A stretch of 64,000 nucleotides of DNA from a virus: IMG/VR virus record IMGVR_UViG_3300010413_000017, positions 1 to 64,000 of that record; one strand, 5' to 3'. The translations under genes and the position numbers were made by a program. The notes beneath the pieces were generated by a model. That model did not search any database and was not told the origin of the DNA. It was given only the letters and a program-made list of their open reading frames with translations. Shown piece by piece: positions 43,401 to 50,647 of this stretch (position 1 is its first letter; each line of letters opens with the position of its first letter).

Positions 43401-44227
43401 GTTCCCCTCCGCATTTGTGCTAGTTCCCAGACATACTTGTAGAGATGTAACCCTTTACTGCTCGCGACAATCTCACCATCCTCAACACCGACCTCGCTCG
43501 CCATGTACTCTTTTAGGACTTGAATTGCCGCTAAATTAGCCGGGAAGCCGCCCCACAAATCCCATGACCGGAAGTATGGAAAAAAGTGAAGCTTACCATC
43601 CTGAATGCGAGTATCAATATGCCGAAGGCAGGGTGGGTCTGTTAGAAGGATATCTTGGGGTTGTGCTATCTGGAGCACCATCTGGTTGTTACGATAACCG
43701 TGCTTTTTATAGGTTGTTATCACATGTTGAATCTGATCTACACTGTCAAGAGGGAGAATTCCTTTTTGTAGGTTGCTGTATTCTTCCACGTTTGAGCAGA
43801 GTTCAGTAGTTCCGCATAAGCATGGCCCATCACTGACACCTTTTGAGGAAAGCCGTTTGACGGCCTTATCGGATATGTACCTATGTCCACACAGTCTACT
43901 CCCGTAGGTGTAATCCTCGCCTTCTTCTTTGTGGCAAGACATGAGGTATTCGATGTACGGTCTACCCTTGTAGTCAGGATGGTCACCCAACACATAGCCG
44001 GGGTCAACTGGGTTGGGTATGCCGTAATGGGAAGGTATCTGAGGTTCAAGTGGACGAGTGTTAGGGTGGGTGATGTGCACAGTGATGTAATCGAACTCTA
44101 GGCGGTAATCTCCTGCATAACTCCCACGGTCAATCTTAAATTTCCGACCGTGGTCTAGAGCGGCGAACACACACTGGTGCCACGCATCGTTTAGGTCTGT
44201 GGCTTTTATGAAGACTGGGTTAAGCAT
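43397..44227 (-). CDS. Thymidylate synthase family protein
   Basis: The 276-residue protein has the TS core: YTYGSRL, catalytic Cys200 in DPPCLRHID, DGKLHFFPYFRSWDLWGGFP with the phosphate-binding RS.D, and Asn231 in PANLAAI, the position that selects dUMP over dCMP. The closest layout is the archaeal-type TS. It has a Cys-rich insertion at about 98-145 (CGH, CLCG, LC) that looks like a zinc site and is unusual. It may make dTMP or a modified base such as hydroxymethyl-dUMP. Confidence 0.8.
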   Translation of the reverse strand: MLNPVFIKATDLNDAWHQCVFAALDHGRKFKIDRGSYAGDYRLEFDYITVHITHPNTRPLEPQIPSHYGIPNPVDPGYVLGDHPDYKGRPYIEYLMSCHKEEGEDYTYGSRLCGHRYISDKAVKRLSSKGVSDGPCLCGTTELCSNVEEYSNLQKGILPLDSVDQIQHVITTYKKHGYRNNQMVLQIAQPQDILLTDPPCLRHIDTRIQDGKLHFFPYFRSWDLWGGFPANLAAIQVLKEYMASEVGVEDGEIVASSKGLHLYKYVWELAQMRRGT

Positions 44228-44424
44228 TACTCCTCCACAGGAAAGAATTCAGCGCACGCTGGAGTGTGAGAAAGCACTCGGCGGTAGAAGACTCTAAAGG
44301 GTTCAGACGCAGTCGTTGGAGGGAATCTTCTGCAATCCCCAAAGTAAGAACCGTCTGCGGCAACAAAGTAGTCACACACAACACATGTCTTGTCTTTCCA
44401 ACTTAACCTACTGATTGATAGCAC
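44227..44424 (-). CDS. Small Cys-rich protein
   Basis: The start is GTG 44424 with AAGGAGGAG upstream. The 65-residue protein has CVVCDYF, a single CRRF and a TPACAEFFP C-terminus. Four cysteines suggest a small metal site or disulfide fold. Its stop abuts the TS-like start. Family unknown. Confidence 0.5.
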   Translation of the reverse strand: MLSISRLSWKDKTCVVCDYFVAADGSYFGDCRRFPPTTASEPFRVFYRRVLSHTPACAEFFPVEE

Positions 44425-44434
44425 TGTCTCCTCC

Positions 44435-45127
44435 TTACAGTGAGACTCCTAGCGCATCCGCAGTTTGTGGTCCAACTTCACCATCCACAACAAGGCCGTT
44501 AACCTCTTGGAACCTGACAACAGCGTTGTGTGTCATCGGCCCAAAGACAGCGTCAATCTGACCTTCGTAGAACCCATCATCTCTGAGTTCCCTTTGAATG
44601 GCGGCAACAACGTCGCCTCTCATGTACGGAGTTGTCAGTCTGTAGATTTGAGTTTGCGGGGGTGTGATGTCGGGTATGTCTCCCTGAGTAGCATCATAGT
44701 TAATCCAAGGGATGAGGATTCCTGTTGTCCATCTTCGTCCAGCAATCACGTGTTGGATTACTCCGCGTTTGGAAGAGTAGGCTTCAATCGTCCCTCCCTT
44801 TCCATCAGAGATTGCTATGTGGCCGACTTTCGTACCTAGACGTAAAACAAATGCGCCTGGTGTTTTGGCGGCAAGTGCTATAGAGATTTTCGTTCCGAGG
44901 TTATCAGCATCTTCCCCCCACTTGCCTGTGAATGAATCTGCTGTTTCTGGCATTGTTCCAAAACACCCGTAGAGCCGTTGTGAGACTTGATAAACAGCCC
45001 ACGAGCAGAATTCAGCACAGTCCCACGGACCGTGCCAGTTTGGGTCGTTCTTAGGCGCAACTGCCCCAAATACGTAGGCTTCGCCAATATGTGGCTCTGC
45101 CACTTCGATGATTTTGTTACTTGTCAT
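44435..45127 (-). CDS. Endolysin: NlpC/P60-CHAP-like peptidase plus peptidoglycan-binding domain
   Basis: The 230-residue protein has an N-terminal cysteine peptidase domain with Cys37 in PWDCAEFCSWAVYQ and His103 in KVGHIAISDG. A PG_binding_1 domain follows at about 168-228 (DVVAAIQRELRDDGFYEGQID, FGPMTHNAVVRFQ, VDGEVGPQT). There is no signal peptide, so a holin is needed. It would cut peptide cross-links of host peptidoglycan at lysis. It overlaps the DUF2493-like gene by 11 bases. Confidence 0.85.
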   Translation of the reverse strand: MTSNKIIEVAEPHIGEAYVFGAVAPKNDPNWHGPWDCAEFCSWAVYQVSQRLYGCFGTMPETADSFTGKWGEDADNLGTKISIALAAKTPGAFVLRLGTKVGHIAISDGKGGTIEAYSSKRGVIQHVIAGRRWTTGILIPWINYDATQGDIPDITPPQTQIYRLTTPYMRGDVVAAIQRELRDDGFYEGQIDAVFGPMTHNAVVRFQEVNGLVVDGEVGPQTADALGVSL

Positions 45128-45485
45128 TGGTAGCGTCTCCTTGCTCGTATTTGACTAGCCAAGTCGGTTTTCTCGACTTGATCATTATATTTAACATGCT
45201 TTTGGTTCCTTTGCTTTGTCCATCCCAGATGATTATAGCCGCGTCTGCGTATTGTTCCATCTCCTTGTTGCGGATAGGGCCAGCTCTTTTTCCGTATTTC
45301 TCCCAGTCCGCAGGGAATTCTTTCACTGGAATCCCGTTCTCTTTGGCCCATTTATACCCCAACATATCAACCCCCCGAGCCATTCCACAGACAACTTCTG
45401 TAATCTCGGAAGGGTATTTTTTAATTATAGAATGGAAAATCCGTTCCGATGTAAACGACCTCGGACCAGCAATTATTGTTTTCAT
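45117..45485 (-). CDS. DUF2493 / SLOG-like nucleotide-binding protein
   Basis: The 122-residue protein has IIAGPRSFTS at the start, CGMARGVDMLGYKWA and GPIRNKEMEQYADAAIIIWDG, the marks of the SLOG-type Rossmann family (YspA/cpYpsA-related). Such proteins bind nucleotides or ADP-ribose-like ligands and occur widely in phages. Its role here is not clear. Coupled by ATGA to the upstream zinc-ribbon gene. Confidence 0.78.
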   Translation of the reverse strand: MKTIIAGPRSFTSERIFHSIIKKYPSEITEVVCGMARGVDMLGYKWAKENGIPVKEFPADWEKYGKRAGPIRNKEMEQYADAAIIIWDGQSKGTKSMLNIMIKSRKPTWLVKYEQGDATNDK

Positions 45486-45820
45486 TCCTGTCCTCGCACT
45501 GTTGTTACAGCAGCGGCATGTTCTCCAAAGTCCCTAAATCCAGCACATTGGTAGTATGAGGTGTTGCATTTATCGCACAATATGGTTATTGAGTCGTAAC
45601 TTTCATAGCTGGACAGACAGTCAACTTCATTACAAGCAGGGCATTTAAGGCTTCCAAGAACGAAACCTAGGAGCTTACACCGGAAAGACGTCACGCTCCA
45701 TTTGTCCTGCATTGGAAACGACTTAATATTCCATGTTTTCTTACGACAAATTTCTTGCATCATGTGAAATATAGAAGGATACAGAAACAACCGCCAAAGT
45801 AGTCCTTTCTTCTTGTTCAC
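45482..45820 (-). CDS. Zinc-ribbon protein
   Basis: The 112-residue protein has CPACNEVDC and CDKCNTSYYQC in the centre, a likely zinc ribbon, with a basic, hydrophobic N-terminus (KKKGLLWRLFLYPSIFHMM). It may bind nucleic acid. Function unknown. Confidence 0.5.
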   Translation of the reverse strand: MNKKKGLLWRLFLYPSIFHMMQEICRKKTWNIKSFPMQDKWSVTSFRCKLLGFVLGSLKCPACNEVDCLSSYESYDSITILCDKCNTSYYQCAGFRDFGEHAAAVTTVRGQE

Positions 45821-45829
45821 CGCTTTTCC

Positions 45830-46060
45830 TCACTGCCAAGTATAGACTAGCCAAGCCGCACCGAAACACAGCCCAATCAGGACAGCTCCAGTGATTGCTC
45901 CAACCAACGCTTTTTTCCACAGCGGCCAGTCCTCCCCTGAGATGAAGACTATAGCGCCGACGACCCAAAGTATATTAGCTACATACAGCATACCTGCTTG
46001 AATGTGTTTTTTAACTTTTTCTTTGTTTATCCATTCAGGTTTCTGGATTAGGTTCATCAT
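45830..46060 (-). CDS. Two-helix membrane protein, holin candidate
   Basis: From ATG 46060 (GAAGGA upstream; a TTG one codon earlier is possible) the protein is 76 residues. A charged N-terminus (PEWINKEKVKKHIQ) is followed by two transmembrane helices (GMLYVANILWVVGAIVFISG and ALVGAITGAVLIGLCFGAAWLVY) with a short WPLWKK loop. Class II holin-like topology near the endolysin (two genes away) makes it the best holin candidate in the window. Confidence 0.6.
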   Translation of the reverse strand: MMNLIQKPEWINKEKVKKHIQAGMLYVANILWVVGAIVFISGEDWPLWKKALVGAITGAVLIGLCFGAAWLVYTWQ

Positions 46061-46205
46061 CAATCCTTCTTTGGCAGTTCTCTAAACATTGCTGGCACGT
46101 TACCCGTGTCAAATCCGTAGTCATACGCAGGGGTCTATGGAACAAACTACGTTTGTCACACCAAGTGACAAAGTCGTCTTTAATATAATGAACGAGTGCC
46201 GCCAA
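46035..46205 (-). CDS. 56-residue Cys-containing protein
   Basis: A TTG-started frame (GAGAAAGGA just upstream) overlaps both neighbours by 26 bases. The product reads as a compact protein: LVHYIKDDFVTWCDKRSLF, then MTTDLTRVTCQQCLENCQ. The W-C...VTC..C pattern is like small zinc proteins often seen in actinophages. It fills a 119-base gap that otherwise has no gene. The start codon is uncertain because no ATG precedes the conserved part. Confidence 0.5.
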   Translation of the reverse strand: MAALVHYIKDDFVTWCDKRSLFHRPLRMTTDLTRVTCQQCLENCQRRIDDEPNPET

Positions 46206-46440
46206 GTTCCTTTCTCACTTCTTCGATGGCTTTTTCAATTTGGGTTTTAAGTTCTTCAACTTCTTGGCTGAGTTCTTTTGCGTATTCTTCCGCTTCCTCT
46301 TTGCTATCGCAATCATAGTTAGCGAGTTGTCTGTAGAGCTCATCTAAGCGTCCTTTTGCTTCTGCTTGAGCAAGCTTTTTTTGTTCAAGCTGTTCTTTTA
46401 GGTTGAGTAGTTTTGTGGCTAAGACTTTCGAGTGTGTCAC
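46180..46440 (-). CDS. Coiled-coil protein
   Basis: The start is GTG 46440 with AAGGAG 9 bases upstream. The 86-residue protein is one long heptad helix (LLNLKEQLEQKKLAQAEAKGRL, LSQEVEELKTQIEKAIEEVRKEL). It overlaps the end of the Mre11-like gene by 56 bases. It may bridge subunits of the nearby split Rad50 complex, or be unrelated. Confidence 0.6.
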   Translation of the reverse strand: MTHSKVLATKLLNLKEQLEQKKLAQAEAKGRLDELYRQLANYDCDSKEEAEEYAKELSQEVEELKTQIEKAIEEVRKELGGTRSLY

Positions 46441-47320
46441 CCAAGCATCTCCTTACAAGTGTTTGAACTGAATCTGAGACAGAGTTATGTGCAAGAAAGA
46501 TTTCTAAGTTGCGCTCAAAACTTACACCTACTTCGTAACCTGTTTGTAGGTGTTCTATAAAACTGGCTATCCGAGCCTCACGTTCGGCTTTGCTAACAGA
46601 CTGTGTCATGTCGAAGACATCATCGTCGATGGGTAAGTAGATAAATTTGTTCTGTTCCACATCATAAACACAGGGCTTGTGGTCTACTTGGTCAATAGAC
46701 ATTCTCATCATGCTCCCTGGATTGATGTGGCGGCGTTTACGCGTTGTTTCGATAAAGGTTTGATGATTGTCCCCTGTTATAACTAAATCATACTGTCTGA
46801 GGCGTCTCAGCACCTGTCCGGCAATTGTAGCCTTTTGGCCAGGCCAAAGTTCTTCCCCTTTACGAATAACCAAGTGGTGCCAGATTAGCACCTTAGTAAA
46901 GTTTGAAATATCACCTTCAATCTCAGAGGAAGGGTTTTTACCAAATGGACAACCAAACAAGGCGTACTGTTCATAGAAGTAGGGCTCGCTAGGATGAATT
47001 AAAATGTTTACGAGTCCAGCTGCCTGTAGAATACCTAGGCCGCTATCGTCCAACCTGTTCAGTGAGTGGTAGGGCATATCGTGCTGGCCCGGTATGACAA
47101 TAGGAACAACATCGTAGTGAATGAGCGCGTCGATAACCCACCGAATAAGAGGAATGGGTGGTCTAGCCTTGTGGAAGAAGTCTCCTGCTACAACAAGAGG
47201 CGAGTTCTGTCTAGCTAATTCTAGGAGAGTAAAAAACTTCTTTTCTTGGGCTTGCCAGTAATCATCCTTTCGAGCTGTGGGTTTATCGTGTCGAAGGTGG
47301 ATATCAGCAACGGCAATCAC
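46385..47320 (-). CDS. Mre11/SbcD-like nuclease (gp47-like)
   Basis: The 311-residue metallophosphoesterase has the five motifs in order: DIH (6-8), GDFFH (46-50), GQHD (78-81, normally GNHD), HH (148-149) and GDNH (183-186, normally GHxH). It would cut DNA ends together with the Rad50-like subunits, as T4 gp46/gp47 do in recombination and host DNA breakdown. Coupled by ATGA to the Rad50 N-half gene. The GQHD and GDNH changes keep the metal-binding residues. Confidence 0.85.
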   Translation of the reverse strand: MIAVADIHLRHDKPTARKDDYWQAQEKKFFTLLELARQNSPLVVAGDFFHKARPPIPLIRWVIDALIHYDVVPIVIPGQHDMPYHSLNRLDDSGLGILQAAGLVNILIHPSEPYFYEQYALFGCPFGKNPSSEIEGDISNFTKVLIWHHLVIRKGEELWPGQKATIAGQVLRRLRQYDLVITGDNHQTFIETTRKRRHINPGSMMRMSIDQVDHKPCVYDVEQNKFIYLPIDDDVFDMTQSVSKAEREARIASFIEHLQTGYEVGVSFERNLEIFLAHNSVSDSVQTLVRRCLGDTLESLSHKTTQPKRTA

Positions 47321-48261
47321 AGTTTCACCGCCTTCTGTTTATTCGCTCCACCACTAGCAAACAGGGTTGGGTTTATTGTATGCCCACACAAAGGACATAG
47401 ATTTGGGCACAACGACTTTAATCTGTTTTGGTATGTAACAAATTCCCCTTTTAGTCTCTCGAGTTCGGCATCTTGTTTTTGCATGTGTTGGAGTAGTGAA
47501 ACAAGGCGTTGATATTGTGCCTCTTTGTGTTGCAGTTGTTCAAGTTTAAGTTCTATGTCGGAGAGGCTAATGTCAGGCACACATATATTATCCAGTTTAT
47601 CCGTACAGATTTCAATCTCTTTTATGAGTTTAACTATTTCGCTAGCAGTTTTTTGGCTGTTGGTTTGTTTTGTATGAGCGTTAGATATAACTGTCAACTG
47701 CGTATCAATCCACCCAAAGTCTGGCGACTTGGCAATCTCCTCATTGCGTTGTTCAATTTCTTTTTGGACGTGAGTTAACTTAGTTTTTGTGTCAGTTTCA
47801 AGCTTCTGTATCTGGGAAAGAGATTCATCTATCTTATCTAGGCTGACTACCCTGTTCAATGTTCTTGCAACAAAACCCGGACTTTCATCAAGTAGAAACG
47901 GACTGTCTAGTTGATATTGAATGTTGCGCTCGTCTATCTGAGTAAGTTCAACTATTTCAGACGGAACTTCCTGTCCAAACCCAACAAGCTCCTGCTCGTT
48001 GATAACATAACAGTTTCGTGCCTCGTTTCTAACCCTTGCTAATGTTATGTTATCTAGCACAACTTGAACAGAAGCAGTCTTAGCCCAGTGAGAAATGAAC
48101 TCAGCCCCAGCAGGTCTGTTGTGGAATACCCAACGGAGGGCACGTACAACAGAACTCTTGCCTACATCGCTCGAACCCACAATCACATTGACTCCTGGAC
48201 AGAAGGTCAGCGTAGAGGCTTTGTGAGACTGAAAATTATTCAGCGTCAGGGAGTGAATCAT
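47317..48261 (-). CDS. Rad50/SbcC-like ATPase, N-terminal half with zinc hook
   Basis: The 314-residue protein starts as an SMC N-lobe (MIHSLTLNNFQSHKAS, Walker A VGSSDVGKSS at 28-37, Q-loop region). It runs through a coiled coil from about 165 to 280 and ends soon after a zinc-hook motif CPLCG at about 288-292. A full Rad50 would continue through a second coil to the C-lobe; here the C-lobe is a separate gene at 42485-43081. The break is just past the hook, so the two chains could still pair along the coil. Confidence 0.83.
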   Translation of the reverse strand: MIHSLTLNNFQSHKASTLTFCPGVNVIVGSSDVGKSSVVRALRWVFHNRPAGAEFISHWAKTASVQVVLDNITLARVRNEARNCYVINEQELVGFGQEVPSEIVELTQIDERNIQYQLDSPFLLDESPGFVARTLNRVVSLDKIDESLSQIQKLETDTKTKLTHVQKEIEQRNEEIAKSPDFGWIDTQLTVISNAHTKQTNSQKTASEIVKLIKEIEICTDKLDNICVPDISLSDIELKLEQLQHKEAQYQRLVSLLQHMQKQDAELERLKGEFVTYQNRLKSLCPNLCPLCGHTINPTLFASGGANKQKAVKL

Positions 48262-48418
48262 CTATTTTTCCTGCTGTAAACAGATTTAGAATAGCGTTTT
48301 CTTTCCCACAATGTTCGCATCTGAACGTTGTGAAGTCTGACGACGGAGCGTAATAGACTTCTGAGTTCATATAGCCACAGTAAGCGCACTCTAGGTACAG
48401 AAACCATCGGTCACCCAT
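48236..48418 (-). CDS. Zinc-ribbon small protein
   Basis: The start is ATG 48418 with AAGGAG 7 bases upstream, giving 60 residues (MGDRWFLYLECAYCGYMNSE). CAYC and CEHCGKEN form a four-cysteine ribbon. It overlaps the start of the Rad50-N gene by 26 bases and may be co-expressed with the repair complex. Function unknown. Confidence 0.6.
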   Translation of the reverse strand: MGDRWFLYLECAYCGYMNSEVYYAPSSDFTTFRCEHCGKENAILNLFTAGKIDDSLPDAE

Positions 48419-48481
48419 TTTGTTCTCCTTTTCGTGTACAAAGTTGTCCGCCACGCCGAATCCGGTCAATCATATAAGGGG

Positions 48482-48552
48482 CAGGGGAATCTGGACTCGA
48501 ACCAGAAATGTGAGGTCCAAAACCTCACGTGTTACCTTTACACCATTCCCCT
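48482..48552 (-). tRNA. tRNA-Gln (TTG)
   Basis: A 71-base cloverleaf: acceptor AGGGGAA/TTCCCCT, D stem GTGT/ACAC, anticodon stem TGAGG/CCTCA with loop TTTTGGA (anticodon TTG), and T arm TCTGG-TTCGAGT-CCAGA. Discriminator G; CCA is not encoded. First of three tRNA genes in a cluster between the zinc-ribbon genes. Confidence 0.9.
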
Positions 48553-48560
48553 CTTTTAGT

Positions 48561-48637
48561 TGGTACGGGCAGAGGGATTCGAACCCCCGACAACGTGGCC
48601 CCAAACCACGCACTCTACCAGACTGAGCTATGCCCGT
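48561..48637 (-). tRNA. tRNA-Pro (TGG)
   Basis: A 77-base cloverleaf including encoded CCA: acceptor ACGGGCA/TGCCCGT, anticodon stem CGTGG/CCACG with loop TTTGGGG (anticodon TGG), T arm with GGGGG-TTCGAAT-CCC pairing. It lies 8 bases upstream of tRNA-Gln in the same direction, so the two are probably processed from one transcript. Confidence 0.93.
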
Positions 48638-48638
48638 A

Positions 48639-48758
48639 CTATCGTAGTAATCCACTGTCGAACAACTCAAGAATCCACTCTACGACCATGCTACCTACCA
48701 TGGCAGAGAGGAGTATGACAATTGTGACGATCAGGAAAAATCGTGTATAGTCTCTCAA
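48639..48758 (-). CDS. 39-residue membrane peptide inside the tRNA cluster
   Basis: A TTG-started frame (AAGGA about 9 bases upstream; another TTG lies two codons earlier) encodes a single hydrophobic helix (FFLIVTIVILLSAMVGSMVV) followed by EWILELFDSGLLR. It ends one base before tRNA-Pro. Hydrophobic composition and the ribosome site support it, but its location between two tRNA genes leaves doubt. Confidence 0.4.
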   Translation of the reverse strand: MRDYTRFFLIVTIVILLSAMVGSMVVEWILELFDSGLLR

Positions 48759-48760
48759 TT

Positions 48761-49006
48761 TCAACCGTCCTTGGAGCGGAACGAGGGATACGAACCCTCA
48801 TCTTTAGACGGGAAGTCTAACGTTTTACTTAAACTAGTTCCGCTTGGTTGTTCAATCGCTCGTTCGATGGCACACCTAACAAGAGGGATAAGTATGTCTA
48901 GACAACGTGTGCAATAGAGGTCAGGTAAATCGTAGCCTTGTTCAGCTAATGCAACAACATCGTCAATTAAGTCCCCGCAACCTTGGCAAAAAACATTTAT
49001 GGTCAT
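48761..49006 (-). CDS. Zinc-ribbon protein whose 3' end runs through a tRNA gene
   Basis: The 81-residue protein has CQGCGDLIDDVVALAEQGYD and LYCTRCLDILIPLV, a normal small zinc ribbon. The last 27 residues are read from the tRNA-Gly gene and its flank, on the same strand, before a stop is met. The original protein probably ended near ERAIEQ, and a tRNA took the place of its 3' end. The start ATG overlaps the resolvase-like stop (ATGA). Confidence 0.6.
   Translation of the reverse strand: MTINVFCQGCGDLIDDVVALAEQGYDLPDLYCTRCLDILIPLVRCAIERAIEQPSGTSLSKTLDFPSKDEGSYPSFRSKDG
48772..48843 (-). tRNA. tRNA-Gly (TCC)
   Basis: A 72-base sequence with encoded CCA: acceptor GCGGAAC/GTTCCGC, anticodon stem TTAGA/TCTAA with loop CTTCCCG (anticodon TCC), T arm GAGGG-TTCGTAT-CCCTC and discriminator T, as usual for bacterial tRNA-Gly. 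The D arm is short (GTT TAAGTAA AAC). It overlaps the 3' part of the zinc-ribbon frame. Confidence 0.85.
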
Positions 49007-49401
49007 TTTACCCTCCCTAGTAAAGCGAAAAACACCTTCGCATCTAATACAACGACTTCTTCAGTGCGTTCCTCTTTTTTCCGTCCGCTACGCTTCATAA
49101 CCAACAACCAATCTGTGTCTGGATAACAGTTTGCCTTCGCTTGTTCAATCCACTCTAAAAGTGACCACCTCTTTTGGTTTTTACACTCTACTGTAAAGGG
49201 GAATAACTTACGAGCTTTAACTGAAAGTATAACATCAGGCCCGCGTTGACCCATCGGTCGAGGCTTGATTTCAGCGTCATCGCTTTTGCCCCAAGGAACA
49301 TTTATGGCTTGTGAGATACACTCACATGCCCAGTCTTGTAATGCTCTGCCCTTCGCCTTTCGGCTCGCAACGGAGATTGTCTTGCTTTTCTTTTTGGCCA
49401 T
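49003..49401 (-). CDS. PD-(D/E)XK nuclease, Holliday-junction-resolvase-like
   Basis: The 132-residue protein has a basic N-terminus (KKKSKTISVASRKAKGRALQDW) and a PD-(D/E)XK core: GPDVILS (Asp56), FTVECKNQ (Glu72, Lys74), then W.L.EWI.QA...C. Phage proteins of this kind cut branched DNA or act as restriction-like nucleases. It overlaps the nucleotidase gene by 80 bases, an unusually long overlap. Confidence 0.72.
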   Translation of the reverse strand: MAKKKSKTISVASRKAKGRALQDWACECISQAINVPWGKSDDAEIKPRPMGQRGPDVILSVKARKLFPFTVECKNQKRWSLLEWIEQAKANCYPDTDWLLVMKRSGRKKEERTEEVVVLDAKVFFALLGRVK

Positions 49402-49936
49402 TAAGTATATCTCTCAAAGAATCAACTCGAACAACATCTGGGTGAGTCCATCTGCCCATGTTCCACGGTCGATTTATTAAATAACAGATAAGCCCTTTCT
49501 CCGCTACTTGGTTGGCTGTTTGGAGTCTGTCTTCCACAATCCCATCCAAACCAAGTTTAACAAGGAGGTCAGCTTTGTGCTTACTTCTAGACTGATAGAT
49601 GCGATAAACCAAACTTGGAAAGTTATGCTCTATCCAGCTTTGCGTAGCAGGTAAGAGGCCGTGCCTGCGTGCTGTAATGAAAGTAACAGGCTCGAACTCA
49701 GACAAGAGTTCAGTATCTGGGTAAGGCGCAATTCCAGTCCAGTGATGCTCTAGGATACTAAAGAAGTAGTCCAAGAACGGTTCAAAATATCCTACCTGAC
49801 AGATTTGCTCGAAGAAGTCATGACGACTTATCGTAGTAGGGTCAAAGGTAATACCCCAGTCTCTGCGCGCCCTCTGTCTTAGCGCCTGTATAACGTCTGC
49901 CAAAGTTCCATCAATATCAAAGGCTAGTTTTATCAT
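49322..49936 (-). CDS. HAD-family 5'-deoxynucleotidase-like phosphatase
   Basis: The start is ATG 49936 (GGAAG upstream), giving 204 residues. HAD motif I AFDIDGTLADV has nucleophile Asp7 and Asp9; TFITAR is motif II (Thr), and GIVEDR with upstream KADLL is the motif III/IV region. This fits NT5C-type 5'(3')-deoxyribonucleotidases, which dephosphorylate dUMP or dTMP. It may balance nucleotide pools with the TS-like protein, dCMP deaminase and RNR. Confidence 0.75.
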   Translation of the reverse strand: MIKLAFDIDGTLADVIQALRQRARRDWGITFDPTTISRHDFFEQICQVGYFEPFLDYFFSILEHHWTGIAPYPDTELLSEFEPVTFITARRHGLLPATQSWIEHNFPSLVYRIYQSRSKHKADLLVKLGLDGIVEDRLQTANQVAEKGLICYLINRPWNMGRWTHPDVVRVDSLRDILNGQKEKQDNLRCEPKGEGQSITRLGM

Positions 49937-49953
49937 CCTATCTTCCACAGGTC

Positions 49954-50094
49954 TCAGTTTGACTGTTGGAGCCGACGCTGGCATCCGCACGCGTCCAAAA
50001 GAGTACTAAAGTTACCGCAGGTCTCACAACGAAACCCAGGTGGCCATTTGGGTTTGATATGTTTGTTAATCCCTTTAGGAGTTTTATCTTTCAT
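49954..50094 (-). CDS. 46-residue zinc-binding protein
   Basis: A 47-codon ATG frame ends 17 bases before the nucleotidase start. The product is basic (MKDKTPKGINKHIKPKWPPG) with FRCETCGN and DACGCQRR, enough for one zinc site. It fills what would otherwise be a 178-base gap between genes. Short zinc proteins of this style are frequent in the region. Confidence 0.55.
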   Translation of the reverse strand: MKDKTPKGINKHIKPKWPPGFRCETCGNFSTLLDACGCQRRLQQSN

Positions 50095-50114
50095 AGCTTC
50101 ATCTGAACCTTATG

Positions 50115-50393
50115 TCAATGTTTTATAGCTGTTAGGTGCTCATCCTCTCGATGTAACCTAGCAACAATTTTGTTCTGAACAGTTATACCGGTGAAAGAAT
50201 AGCTTGTTACATATCCGCGAATCTTCTCGTTAAATTCCTCTACAAGATGTTGCCAGCTGTCCTCGTAAATGCAACAACCTTGCGGAGTAAGCTCAACTGC
50301 GTTGGTGTCAATTTCAAGTTCGAACCTAACTTCGCCTTTTAGGCCGGAACTAACATATATATGACCGTGAAGCATTACTGTTTGTTTGTCCAC
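50115..50393 (-). CDS. Hypothetical protein
   Basis: The 92-residue protein is beta-rich (LHGHIYVSSGLKGEVRFELEI) with a helical middle (SWQHLVEEFNEKIRGY). No motif recognised. Spacing to its neighbours is short (30 bases upstream), consistent with one operon. Confidence 0.5.
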   Translation of the reverse strand: MDKQTVMLHGHIYVSSGLKGEVRFELEIDTNAVELTPQGCCIYEDSWQHLVEEFNEKIRGYVTSYSFTGITVQNKIVARLHREDEHLTAIKH

Positions 50394-50422
50394 ACTACTT
50401 CTCCTATGGGTTTCCTTTCGTA

Positions 50423-50647
50423 TTATTCCTCTACAGTTATGATGAACCCACGTTCTATATCGTCTGGTATAGACTTGAAGATGTCACTTGGATAGACGTT
50501 GTAAAGGTGTGGATGGAAATCGTTCCTATCAAATTCCTCATCGGGTTCTCTGTTTATCAAGGCAATGTAGATTTCTTTTGTAACGGCCCAGACAAAGCAC
50601 TCATAATCGCCACTCATTATTCCCCTAAAGTGGACATGCTTTAACAT
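50423..50647 (-). CDS. Hypothetical protein
   Basis: The 74-residue acidic protein (GDYECFVWAVTKEIYIALIN, EFDRNDFHPHLYNVYPSDIF) is likely a small alpha/beta fold. It starts directly after the stop of the membrane protein upstream. No family recognised. Confidence 0.5.
   Translation of the reverse strand: MLKHVHFRGIMSGDYECFVWAVTKEIYIALINREPDEEFDRNDFHPHLYNVYPSDIFKSIPDDIERGFIITVEE

Noticed and set aside
46081-46180. Very short frames (16-29 codons) between the coiled-coil and holin-like genes
   Set aside because: A single 56-codon frame covers the same gap with better coding features, so the shorter ones are parts or shadows of it.
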